Position numbers and translations under genes: made by a program
Shown here: positions 25,799 to 33,329 of the stretch, piece by piece
How positions within the stretch are numbered: position 1 is the stretch's first letter
How the letters are laid out: each line of letters begins with the position of its first letter
Notes under the pieces: generated by a model
The model's database searches: none
Told to the model about the DNA's origin: nothing
The model's input: only the letters and a program-made list of their open reading frames with translations
NCBI GenBank assembly: GCA_002359315.1
Contig: DEMS01000042.1
Coordinates: forward strand, 1-43,721
DNA from: Bacteroidetes bacterium UBA2664
GTDB taxonomy: Bacteria; Bacteroidota; Rhodothermia; Balneolales; Balneolaceae
DNA: 43,721 nt
Direction of reading: 5' to 3'

Positions 25799-27175
25799 AT
25801 GAGTAACGTACAAGAGTATATAGACCGGAATATCAAGAATTTTGAAAATGAGTTGTTTGATTTGCTTCGTATTCCAAGTGTAAGTACAGATTCTAAACGA
25901 AAAGGAGATGTCAAACAGGCTGCGGAGTTTTTAGTAAATCAACTTCAGAAGATCGGCCTCGACAACGTAACTCTCCACGAAACAGTCGGCCATCCGATCA
26001 TTACAGCTGAAAAAACATCCCACAATGACCGGCCCACAGTGCTCATTTACGGTCACTACGATGTGCAGCCATCCGACCCGGATGATCTCTGGGAAACCCC
26101 TCCTTTTGAGCCGACTGTAAAAAAAGGCCGGGTATATGCCAGAGGAGCGAGTGATGATAAGGGTCAGTCGTTCATTCATGTGAAAGCGATCGAATCCTAC
26201 CTGCAATCAGGCACTGAAATACCTGTAAATGTGAAATTTATTTTGGAGGGAGAGGAAGAGATTGGCTCTCCCAACCTGATCCCATTTATCAAAGAAAATA
26301 AAGAGTTATTGAAGTGTGATATGGTGCTGATTTCGGATACAGCCATGTTTGGAGAGGATCAGCCATCCATTACGTACGGACTTCGCGGACTGGCATACAT
26401 GGAAATTCATGTAAAAGGCCCTAACCGGGATCTACACTCCGGAATCTATGGCGGTACGGTTGAGAATCCGGCCAATGTATTGTGTGATATGATCGCGAAG
26501 ATGAAAGATAAGGATGGTGTTATACAGGTCGATGGTTTTTATGATGATGTTGAACCTCTCACTGATGAGATGAGAGAAGCATATGAAATACTTCCGTTTG
26601 ATGAAGTGGAGTATAAAAAGAGCCTGAATTTAAAAGCAGTTCATGGCGAGCAGGGATATGGTACTCATGAACGATCCTCAGCGCGGCCTACACTCGACGT
26701 GAATGGGTTATGGAGCGGTTATCAGGGGGAAGGTGCAAAAACAGTGCTTCCCGCAAAAGCAAGCGCAAAAGTGAGTATGAGATTGGTTCCAAACCAAGAC
26801 CCGAACAAAATTTCTGAACTGTTCAAAAAATATGTTTATTCAATAGCGCCGGACACTGTGGAAGTCAATGTGATCTCTCATCACGGCGGGTATCCGGTCG
26901 TGATTGACATGGATTTCTACGGACTGAAGGCAGCAGCTAAAGCGTTTGAAGATATTTACCAAAAAGAGGTTCTTTTCACAAGGGAAGGGGGCTCCATTCC
27001 AATTGTATCAGATTTTAAAAAGGTTTTGGGTGTGAATTCGATCCTGATGGGTTTTGGCTTGACCAAAGATGCCCTTCACTCTCCGAATGAGAGCTTTTCA
27101 CTGAAAGATTTTCACCGGGGGATCAAAACATCGGCAAGATTCTTTGAAGTGCTAACTGATTTTGTGGAGGAGTGA
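25799..27175 (+). CDS. M20 family dipeptidase
   Basis: This 458-residue metallopeptidase has the M20 dipeptidase/CNDP-like ligand set: GHYDVQP (His86, Asp88), ARGASDDKG (bridging Asp119), LEGEEEIGS (general base and metal Glu152/153), Asp180 region (LISDT) and DALHSPNE (His about 427). A dimerisation domain lies between about 200 and 310 (GPNRDLHSGIYGG...). It has no signal peptide, so it is cytosolic and probably breaks down imported dipeptides. It ends just before a strong bidirectional terminator. Confidence 0.93.
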   Translation: MSNVQEYIDRNIKNFENELFDLLRIPSVSTDSKRKGDVKQAAEFLVNQLQKIGLDNVTLHETVGHPIITAEKTSHNDRPTVLIYGHYDVQPSDPDDLWETPPFEPTVKKGRVYARGASDDKGQSFIHVKAIESYLQSGTEIPVNVKFILEGEEEIGSPNLIPFIKENKELLKCDMVLISDTAMFGEDQPSITYGLRGLAYMEIHVKGPNRDLHSGIYGGTVENPANVLCDMIAKMKDKDGVIQVDGFYDDVEPLTDEMREAYEILPFDEVEYKKSLNLKAVHGEQGYGTHERSSARPTLDVNGLWSGYQGEGAKTVLPAKASAKVSMRLVPNQDPNKISELFKKYVYSIAPDTVEVNVISHHGGYPVVIDMDFYGLKAAAKAFEDIYQKEVLFTREGGSIPIVSDFKKVLGVNSILMGFGLTKDALHSPNESFSLKDFHRGIKTSARFFEVLTDFVEE

Positions 27176-27194
27176 TCGATACTGGACTTTATTA

Positions 27195-27228
27195 AAAAGC
27201 CCATCTTGATTCCTTAAATAGGGCTTTT
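27195..27228. terminator. Bidirectional terminator between dipeptidase and TolC genes
   Basis: Arms AAAAGCCC (27195-27202) and GGGCTTTT (27221-27228) surround an 18-nt loop. Each arm carries T-rich or A-rich flanks, so the same hairpin serves the convergent genes on both strands. Confidence 0.75.
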
Positions 27229-27286
27229 CTGTAAAATTTATCAGGTACCGTTTGTTAATTCAGATTTTCAATAGAGATAAGGCACA

Positions 27287-28783
27287 TCACAGATCATGTT
27301 GAATCATCGTATCCTCTTCAAAATCGTAGAGGGTTAATCTGCGAAGGTTATAAACACTGATCCAATAATTTCGAATCGCCTGGATGTAGCTTCTAAGTGC
27401 AGCATCCCGCTCATTTTGTGCAATAAACAGATTTGTTATGTCGATCTGTCCTATTCTGTACCGATTTCTGGATACCTGATATCGGCGATCCGCAATTCCT
27501 TCAGAAAGTTCAGCCAGTAGAACCTGTTCCCGTAACTGTAAAAATTCAGCAACGATATTTTGCACTTGAAGATCGAATTGAGCCTGTTCATACGCGATGT
27601 CATCGGCTACCTGTCTGCGAGTATTTTTAGCAAAATTAACTTCTGCTCTCTGTTTACCCCAATTAAAAATCGGAACCTGAAAATTCAGAGTCATGAATTG
27701 TTGATTCAGTGGATCACTGTAGAGGTCATTAAAATTTTCAGAGGTTTGATTTAATCCAAAATTTGCCTGTACGGTTGCAGAAAATGAACTCTGTTTGACA
27801 GCCATATCCAGATTTCGCTCTGCTTCAAGCGTCTGCATATCAAAATTAAGTGCCGTACTGTTATTTTGCCGTGCCATCCGGAGTGCCAAGTGCTCATCCA
27901 CATGAAAATCAGGAACTTCTTCAGGAACTTCTACATCAATGGGTGTATCAGGATTTAATCCCAACAGTAACCGGAAACTGTTTAGTTGCTGATTGTAATT
28001 GATATTTGCCTGTGTAAGTGACGATTCAGCATTTCTAAGTTGAAGCTCTGATTGGAGTAGATCATTTTCCGCGATATTTCCCACATTGTATCGCCCTGTC
28101 GAGATATTGTAAATAGAATCATTCACCGCCACATTAAATTCTGCAATGTCTAAGTTAATTTTAGATAACAGGACGTCAAAGTAACGTTGTGTAACCGTTA
28201 ACGATAGCTCCTCCATTGATTCTACATAGCGTTTCTGAGCAATTTGAAGTTGAAGAGGTTCAATTCGGTTTCTCCATTTAAGATTATTAAACTGAAATAG
28301 GGGTTGAGTGTAACCCAGAACCAGAGGAGAGGAACTCCATAAGTAGGTATTTTCACTGGCAAATATTCCCAGGCGGGAAATACCGGATGATACCGAGAGA
28401 TTCCCTCCGGTTGGCATAATGGATTGATTGACGGTAAGCCCGACAGTAGCGTTTGATTGTTGACTGTAAATCAGAGAAGTAGAACCATCCGGGTTAAAGT
28501 TTTCGCGAAAAGCACGTCTATAGTTGGGGGCATTTCCTTCAAGCGATAATCCCGGTAATAAATCCGCGCTAAATGATTTGTAGCGCCATTCACTGGCAAT
28601 CAGTGCATATCTCGCCGACCTGGATAGCGGGCTTGACTCTTTTGCGATCTCAATGGTTTCCTGCAGAGATAATGGCTGTGGTTCATCCGGTACCAGGGAT
28701 TGTTGAGCAATGATTACCTGTGTTGTTAGAACCGAGAAAAATAACAGGTTAAACAACGACAATTGAATTCGTTTTAAGAGCAT
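27287..28783 (-). CDS. TolC family outer-membrane efflux channel (export operon 2)
   Basis: The protein has 498 residues with a signal peptide (about 1-26, ending IAQQ). It has the two-fold repeated outer-membrane efflux architecture: long coiled-coil helices rich in Gln/Asn and Arg (about 180-270 and 390-470) and strands such as LGYTQPLFQFNN and LNFQVPIFNWGKQRAEV. It ends FEEDTMIQHDL. It is last in the operon hlyD-permease-tolC, 38 bp behind the permease, and supplies the outer-membrane exit. An 88-bp segment around its stop (27254-27341) has a diverged relative downstream of panD. Confidence 0.9.
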   Translation of the reverse strand: MLLKRIQLSLFNLLFFSVLTTQVIIAQQSLVPDEPQPLSLQETIEIAKESSPLSRSARYALIASEWRYKSFSADLLPGLSLEGNAPNYRRAFRENFNPDGSTSLIYSQQSNATVGLTVNQSIMPTGGNLSVSSGISRLGIFASENTYLWSSSPLVLGYTQPLFQFNNLKWRNRIEPLQLQIAQKRYVESMEELSLTVTQRYFDVLLSKINLDIAEFNVAVNDSIYNISTGRYNVGNIAENDLLQSELQLRNAESSLTQANINYNQQLNSFRLLLGLNPDTPIDVEVPEEVPDFHVDEHLALRMARQNNSTALNFDMQTLEAERNLDMAVKQSSFSATVQANFGLNQTSENFNDLYSDPLNQQFMTLNFQVPIFNWGKQRAEVNFAKNTRRQVADDIAYEQAQFDLQVQNIVAEFLQLREQVLLAELSEGIADRRYQVSRNRYRIGQIDITNLFIAQNERDAALRSYIQAIRNYWISVYNLRRLTLYDFEEDTMIQHDL

Positions 28784-28821
28784 GTTATTGTGAGATAATA
28801 ATCAGGATTCAGGGTTTATTT

Positions 28822-30165
28822 TTATTCGTGTCTCAATGCAGTTACAGGTTCCTGTTCAGCAGCTCTTTTAGCCGGGAAAAAACCAAAAATTATCCCAATC
28901 ATGGTTGCAACACCAAAAGAGATGACAATAGAACTTAAAGTTACGATGGAGACGATTCCAGCGGTGACTTCAATCAAATAGCTGAATGCGATACCTAAAA
29001 TAATACCAACAAAACCACCCGTTACACTGATAGCGAGAGCCTCAGTGAGAAATTGCAGCTGGATATCCTGCCGTTTTGCTCCGACGGCTCTCCGGACTCC
29101 AATTTCCCTATATCGCTCAATGACAGATGCGAGCATTATGTTCATAATGCCTATTCCTCCGACAATAAGTGATATGGATGCGATGGATGCCAGAACAATA
29201 TTGAATATTCGGCGAGTTCTTTGTTCCTGTTGGAGCAAGAGTTCAGGCACAATTATCTCAAAATCGATGACCTCGTTGTGTCTTCTTTCAAGCATCCGGG
29301 AGATGATCTCTGCAATGGTGACACTATAATTATTATCACTTACTTGTATGATTGCCCTGTCGAGCTGGTTGTAGTTTCTGTCACTTTGTGACTCAGAAGA
29401 CGTGTTGCCGGGCCCGGAATCTTGAGCTTCTTGTTGTACATCCCGATTTGTTATTGCAGCACGGTTCCGATATCGTAAGAGAACACTTTCTGCAGGGACA
29501 AAAATATCCATATTAAAATCCCGTAGTCCCAGATTTTCAATCTGACTCGACGTTAGTTGACGTTCCTGAAGTACGCCTACCACTGAATACCATACATTAC
29601 CGGCCTTAATACGTTTCCCCATAGGGTTTTCACCCGGGAAAAAACGTGTGCGTACACCATAGCCGATAATTGCCACGGGCATGGCATCATCAAAATGAAG
29701 ATCTGTAAAATTGGTTCCGGAAGTGATCTGAAAATTATTGATGTTAAAATAATCACCGTTTACACCCACTAATTTACCGGATCGCATCTGTCCTGCTCGG
29801 ATAAATTGCGTGTCATAAATAATCTCCGGTGATACAGCTCTGACTTGTGGAATCTGCTTTTGTATGCTTTGAAGATCTTCTAACGTTAATCCGGGGGTAT
29901 ATCTTCTTTGATCATATGTAACGGCCTCGTCATCTTCCACTTCTCCTTCTCTCTGTTCCACAACCGGTTGGATGATGATATTGTTAGTGCCTAACAGTTG
30001 CATATTGGCCAGTATTTCCTGCTGAGCTCCACTACCGATAGCCAACATGGCAATTACCGATGCAACCCCAAATATGATACCCAGTGATGTGAGCAAAGAC
30101 CGAAGCTTATTTCGCTTGATCGCCTCAATGGCAATATCCAGGTTGTATAGAATGATTTGGAGCAT
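28822..30165 (-). CDS. MacB-type ABC transporter permease (export operon 2)
   Basis: The protein has 447 residues. Helix 1 (about 22-45, LLTSLGIIFGVASVIAMLAIGSG) is followed by a long periplasmic domain with a Gln/Ser-rich insertion near 250-270, and three C-terminal helices. The MacB coupling segment YREIGVRRAVGAKRQDI lies between helices 2 and 3. It ends PAKRAAEQEPVTALRHE, the typical FtsX-family tail. No ATP-binding motifs are present. It follows the HlyD gene by 25 bp. Confidence 0.92.
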   Translation of the reverse strand: MLQIILYNLDIAIEAIKRNKLRSLLTSLGIIFGVASVIAMLAIGSGAQQEILANMQLLGTNNIIIQPVVEQREGEVEDDEAVTYDQRRYTPGLTLEDLQSIQKQIPQVRAVSPEIIYDTQFIRAGQMRSGKLVGVNGDYFNINNFQITSGTNFTDLHFDDAMPVAIIGYGVRTRFFPGENPMGKRIKAGNVWYSVVGVLQERQLTSSQIENLGLRDFNMDIFVPAESVLLRYRNRAAITNRDVQQEAQDSGPGNTSSESQSDRNYNQLDRAIIQVSDNNYSVTIAEIISRMLERRHNEVIDFEIIVPELLLQQEQRTRRIFNIVLASIASISLIVGGIGIMNIMLASVIERYREIGVRRAVGAKRQDIQLQFLTEALAISVTGGFVGIILGIAFSYLIEVTAGIVSIVTLSSIVISFGVATMIGIIFGFFPAKRAAEQEPVTALRHE

Positions 30166-30190
30166 ATAACGTGAATTTAGAAACTGTTGA

Positions 30191-31522
30191 TCAAGATGTG
30201 GATGATGTCTGAGCGATCTCTATATCCTGATCCGGGTCAGCTTCAGGATTTATTATTTCACGGTACTTATCAAGGATATCGTCAGGCAATAAATTTTTGT
30301 TTAATTCCTCCGGGTCGGGCGGCATCGAGATTAAAACCTGATCATTTTCCGTCAGCCCTTCAAGGATCACAACATTATTTTCATTGGTAGATCCCATAAT
30401 GACTTGCTGCATGGTCATTTGAAGGCCATCGCGCTTAAATACAAAATGTTCGGAATCAATGGTGTGAACGGATTCCAATGGTACATAAAGAACATCCTCT
30501 ATTGTTTCTATGAGAATTTCGTTTGCTGTAGTCATAGCCGGTCTTAGGGTCGTATCCGATTCATTAATTTCTATTTTTACTTCAAATACTTTCGAATGAG
30601 AGTTTGGCCGTTGTTCCCCGATATTTGCGACGGCCGTTACATTACCGGTGAGTTTTTTATCGCGTATGGCATCCAAACCTATTTCTACTGATTGACCGGT
30701 TCTTACTTTCTGAATATCCACCTCATTCACATAAGTGAGTGATTCCATAGCGCTAAAATCAGGCAATTCGGCTACAATCGGATCAAAAGCATTTACAGTA
30801 CTCCCTGTTGTGGTTTTACGGCCCTGCCAGTTTCGAGTATAGACAACCATGCCATTTTCAGGTGCAAGAACCGTAAATCCATTCATCACATCCATGATTC
30901 GTTGTAAACTATTTCTTTCCTGGGTTAATGTGGCTTCAATCTCTCGAAGGCCGGCTTCCGCCTGCAAAACACGGGTTCTGTAATTTTGTTGTTCTTGTGC
31001 AAGCTGTCTTTCTGTTCTTTCAAGTTCAATTTGTGTCTGACGCTGAACCGCCGGAGATTCATACACAGATTGCTCAACCGCAATTTCTCTCTCTTCAAGC
31101 TGAAATTTCAAATTTTCAAGATTATCACGTGCTTGAGTTAATGTGAGCGAACTGTCAAGCTGAGCCTGTTCATACTGAGATTCGGCACGCTGTACTTCCA
31201 ATTGTGCGTTCTGGAGACGGGTGAGAACGTCTGAACGATCCAGTTCAGCCACGACATCACCTTTACTTACGATCGTACCCTCCGGGACCAGACTCTGAAT
31301 AGTCAGATTCCATACTTGAATCGTTTGAGCGCCTTGAGGGCCTCTGATTCGGATCGAGTTTTTTGCCTGAAGTTCACCGGTAGTTGTCACAACAACATTA
31401 AAATCACCTTTTTGAACATCTACATATAGATCCTGTTGATTACCCGGGTCGGTACGGGTGAAAAGCCATAATGCGATTAAAAAAAGGATCGACAAAGTGG
31501 AAATAATCACTTTTTTATTCAT
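30191..31522 (-). CDS. HlyD/MacA-type periplasmic adaptor subunit (export operon 2)
   Basis: The protein has 443 residues with one N-terminal membrane anchor (about 5-23), a lipoyl-like half (TTGELQAKNSIRIRGP), a long coiled-coil hairpin (about 105-205, heptads rich in Glu, Gln and Leu), the second half (TVLAPENGMVVYTRNWQG) and beta-barrel domains. It is first gene of the hlyD-permease-tolC operon. It is unlike the adaptor at 3735, with a longer coiled coil, so it probably docks to a different channel length. A palindromic site lies 130 bp upstream. Confidence 0.9.
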   Translation of the reverse strand: MNKKVIISTLSILFLIALWLFTRTDPGNQQDLYVDVQKGDFNVVVTTTGELQAKNSIRIRGPQGAQTIQVWNLTIQSLVPEGTIVSKGDVVAELDRSDVLTRLQNAQLEVQRAESQYEQAQLDSSLTLTQARDNLENLKFQLEEREIAVEQSVYESPAVQRQTQIELERTERQLAQEQQNYRTRVLQAEAGLREIEATLTQERNSLQRIMDVMNGFTVLAPENGMVVYTRNWQGRKTTTGSTVNAFDPIVAELPDFSAMESLTYVNEVDIQKVRTGQSVEIGLDAIRDKKLTGNVTAVANIGEQRPNSHSKVFEVKIEINESDTTLRPAMTTANEILIETIEDVLYVPLESVHTIDSEHFVFKRDGLQMTMQQVIMGSTNENNVVILEGLTENDQVLISMPPDPEELNKNLLPDDILDKYREIINPEADPDQDIEIAQTSSTS

Positions 31523-31651
31523 AACTATAGTATTGATGAAAATTTACCTGAAAAAGCAGAGCGAATTTGCAGGATTTTTATACTCTTGAGAATGTAAATC
31601 ATGCTTCTGAATGTAACTGAGTCAGTATGTATGACGGTACATAACTACAAA

Positions 31652-31676
31652 TAGTTTCAGTTAAATAATGAAACTA
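31652..31676 (-). promoter_or_regulatory. Inverted repeat upstream of export operon 2
   Basis: Eight-base arms TAGTTTCA (31652-31659) and TGAAACTA (31669-31676) with a 9-nt spacer lie 130 bp before the adaptor start. It is a candidate regulator binding site; no regulator gene is nearby. Confidence 0.45.
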
Positions 31677-31809
31677 ACAATATAGTATAATAAATAAAGT
31701 TTTAAGCCAAATTAAATTTATGGATTAGGCTAATACATTAAGATTAAACCATTTGTACAGTAATTGTGAATACAAGAAAAGAAATTCAAGTGGACAGTGG
31801 ACAAAAAAA

Positions 31810-31838
31810 AGCCCGCTCAATCAAAGATTGAACGGGCT
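31810..31838 (-). terminator. Rho-independent terminator of the panC-panD transcript
   Basis: A 13-bp stem with one mismatch (AGCCCG-c-TCAATC against GATTGA-a-CGGGCT) and a 3-nt loop is followed, on the minus strand, by a run of T residues (A-run at 31803-31810 on plus). It lies 117 bp downstream of the panD stop, beyond the tolC relic. Confidence 0.85.
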
Positions 31839-31865
31839 GCAAGAGGTTAGAAATGTGTCAATAAA

Positions 31866-31953
31866 CTCAATTCGGATTTTCAAAAGAGCTCAATCACATC
31901 ACAGATCATGCTGAATCATAAAACCCTCTTCAAATTCGTAGTAGGTTAATCTG
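31866..31953 (-). pseudogene. Relic of a tolC 3' end behind panD
   Basis: By eye, 72 of 88 bases match 27254-27341, the end and 3' flank of the tolC gene in operon 2, with no gaps. On the minus strand the relic keeps an open frame reading RLTYYEFEEGFMIQHDL then TGA, against RLTLYDFEEDTMIQHDL in the intact gene. The rest of the gene is absent. A 15-bp direct repeat (AATTCGGATTTTCAA at 31869-31883 and 31957-31971) brackets it; the second copy forms the last codons of panD. It looks like the scar of a recombination or deletion that removed a paralogous tolC. Confidence 0.75.
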
Positions 31954-31954
31954 A

Positions 31955-32371
31955 TTAATTCGGATTTTCAATCAATCCGTTTTCCAGGCCAAATGTTTGG
32001 CCGTGAATGGTGCCATTGAATACGTTGGTAGGATTGTTTTTCTCATCCACCACAACTACAGTAGGTTGGTGCTCTTTTGCTTCTTCAGGTTTCATTCTGG
32101 CGTAAGCGATCACAATGATGCGGTCGTCCACTTGTGTTAATCTGGCGGCGGCACCGTTCATACAGCAAACTCTGCTTCCTCTGTCGCCCGGAATAGTATA
32201 CGTTTCCAATCGGGAGCCGTTGGTAATATTGACTACACTTACCTTTTCAAAGGGTAAAATGCCGGCCATTTCGAGCAGGTCCTGATCGATAGTGATACTG
32301 CCCTCATACATCAGGTTGGCTTCGGTGACCCGCATCTGGTGTAGCTTTGATTTAAACATCGTCAATTCCAT
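31955..32371 (-). CDS. panD: Aspartate 1-decarboxylase
   Basis: This pyruvoyl enzyme makes beta-alanine from aspartate for pantothenate. The 138-residue precursor has the self-cleavage site Gly24-Ser25 (MYEGSITID) at the normal position, Tyr22 next to it, and the conserved GDRGSRVCCMNGAAARL block. It is about 10-20 residues longer than typical PanD; the extra tail (NGLIENPN) lies in a 15-bp repeat shared with the tolC relic, so the C-terminus may have been remodelled. It starts 13 bp after panC and shares its transcript. Confidence 0.95.
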   Translation of the reverse strand: MELTMFKSKLHQMRVTEANLMYEGSITIDQDLLEMAGILPFEKVSVVNITNGSRLETYTIPGDRGSRVCCMNGAAARLTQVDDRIIVIAYARMKPEEAKEHQPTVVVVDEKNNPTNVFNGTIHGQTFGLENGLIENPN

Positions 32372-32384
32372 AAAAGTACTTTCC

Positions 32385-33233
32385 TCAACTAAATTCTATC
32401 AATATGTTGTCAATCAACCGGGTTGAGCCTAAATAGGCTGCCACGGCGATAATATAACTCTTCTCCTTCTCTAACGTATTCATCGGTTGTAACGTTGTCT
32501 TAAGGAAGATATTAAGATAATCAATTTTAAAACCTTTCGCTTCAAGTTCACTTTTTTGGTGTTCAATCAGTAATCCGGGCGTATCTATGCCCTCTTCGAT
32601 TCTTTTTTTGATGTATTGAAGTGAGCGGAAGAGTCCGGGAGCCAATACCCTCTCTTTATCACTGAGATAGGTATTTCTGCTGCTCAGGGCCAGGCCATCG
32701 TTGGCTCGAACAATAGGGGCCATAATCAGATTAATACCATGATTGAATTCACGGTTCATCTGCTGTATAATTTGAAACTGCTGGATATCCTTTTGCCCAA
32801 AAACCGCGATATCCGGTTCGATGATATTGAACAACTTATTGACAACCAGGAGAACGCCTTCAAAAAAACCGGGCCGGCTCGCCCCGCACATATGCCGGTT
32901 TAGAGAGTCAATTTGAATGGAAAGTTCACTGTCACCGTACATTTCATCTCTTTCCGGCGCAAAAACAAGGTCAATATCTAAGGCTTTGCATGTTTCGAGA
33001 TCTTTTTCCAGCTGACGTGGGTAGGTGTCAAAATCTTCATTCGGGCCAAATTGGGTTGGGTTTACAAAAATCGAAACCACAACGGCATCCGAGTGATCGC
33101 GGGCTTTTTTGAAAAGTTCTGTATGTCCGGAGTGCAGTGCCCCCATCGTGGGAACAAGTCCTATCGATCGGCCTTGATTTCTCAAGGATTGGAGCTCATT
33201 TTTTACCTGTTTTATCGTACGGCAAACTTTCAT
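32385..33233 (-). CDS. panC: Pantothenate synthetase
   Basis: PanC joins pantoate and beta-alanine with ATP. The 282-residue protein shows PTMGALHSGH (28-37, nucleotide-binding HIGH-like motif), FVNPTQFGPNEDFDTYPR (about 56-73), MCGASRPGFFEGV (pantoate loop), FGQKDIQQ and NDGLALSSRN (KMSKS-like loop). The pantoate loop reads GFFEGV where most homologues have GHFRGV, a modest change. It is the first gene of panC-panD; its promoter must lie in the 33234-33281 gap, because a terminator closes the upstream E2 gene. panB is not in this window. Confidence 0.95.
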   Translation of the reverse strand: MKVCRTIKQVKNELQSLRNQGRSIGLVPTMGALHSGHTELFKKARDHSDAVVVSIFVNPTQFGPNEDFDTYPRQLEKDLETCKALDIDLVFAPERDEMYGDSELSIQIDSLNRHMCGASRPGFFEGVLLVVNKLFNIIEPDIAVFGQKDIQQFQIIQQMNREFNHGINLIMAPIVRANDGLALSSRNTYLSDKERVLAPGLFRSLQYIKKRIEEGIDTPGLLIEHQKSELEAKGFKIDYLNIFLKTTLQPMNTLEKEKSYIIAVAAYLGSTRLIDNILIEFS

Positions 33234-33281
33234 GTTTGAATGGCTAAAAAATCGACTGGGACATTTAATGTAGTCAGATAA

Positions 33282-33313
33282 AAAAAGCGGAAGATGGAGG
33301 TCTTCCGCTTTTT
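33282..33313 (-). terminator. Rho-independent terminator of the E2 gene
   Basis: A perfect 13-bp stem (AAAAAGCGGAAGA with TCTTCCGCTTTTT) and a 6-nt loop begin 17 bp after the E2 stop. T-tracts on both strands make it potentially bidirectional. It separates the E2 and panC transcripts. Confidence 0.9.
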
Positions 33314-33329
33314 GTGATAGTTAAATTGA

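Larger units (their letters stand above)
31523..31865. other. Intergenic region between export operon 2 and panD
   Basis: Apart from the inverted repeat at 31652-31676 and the terminator at 31810-31838, I see no gene or recognisable RNA here. The stretch is AT-rich and contains the promoter region of the minus-strand adaptor gene. Confidence 0.5.
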
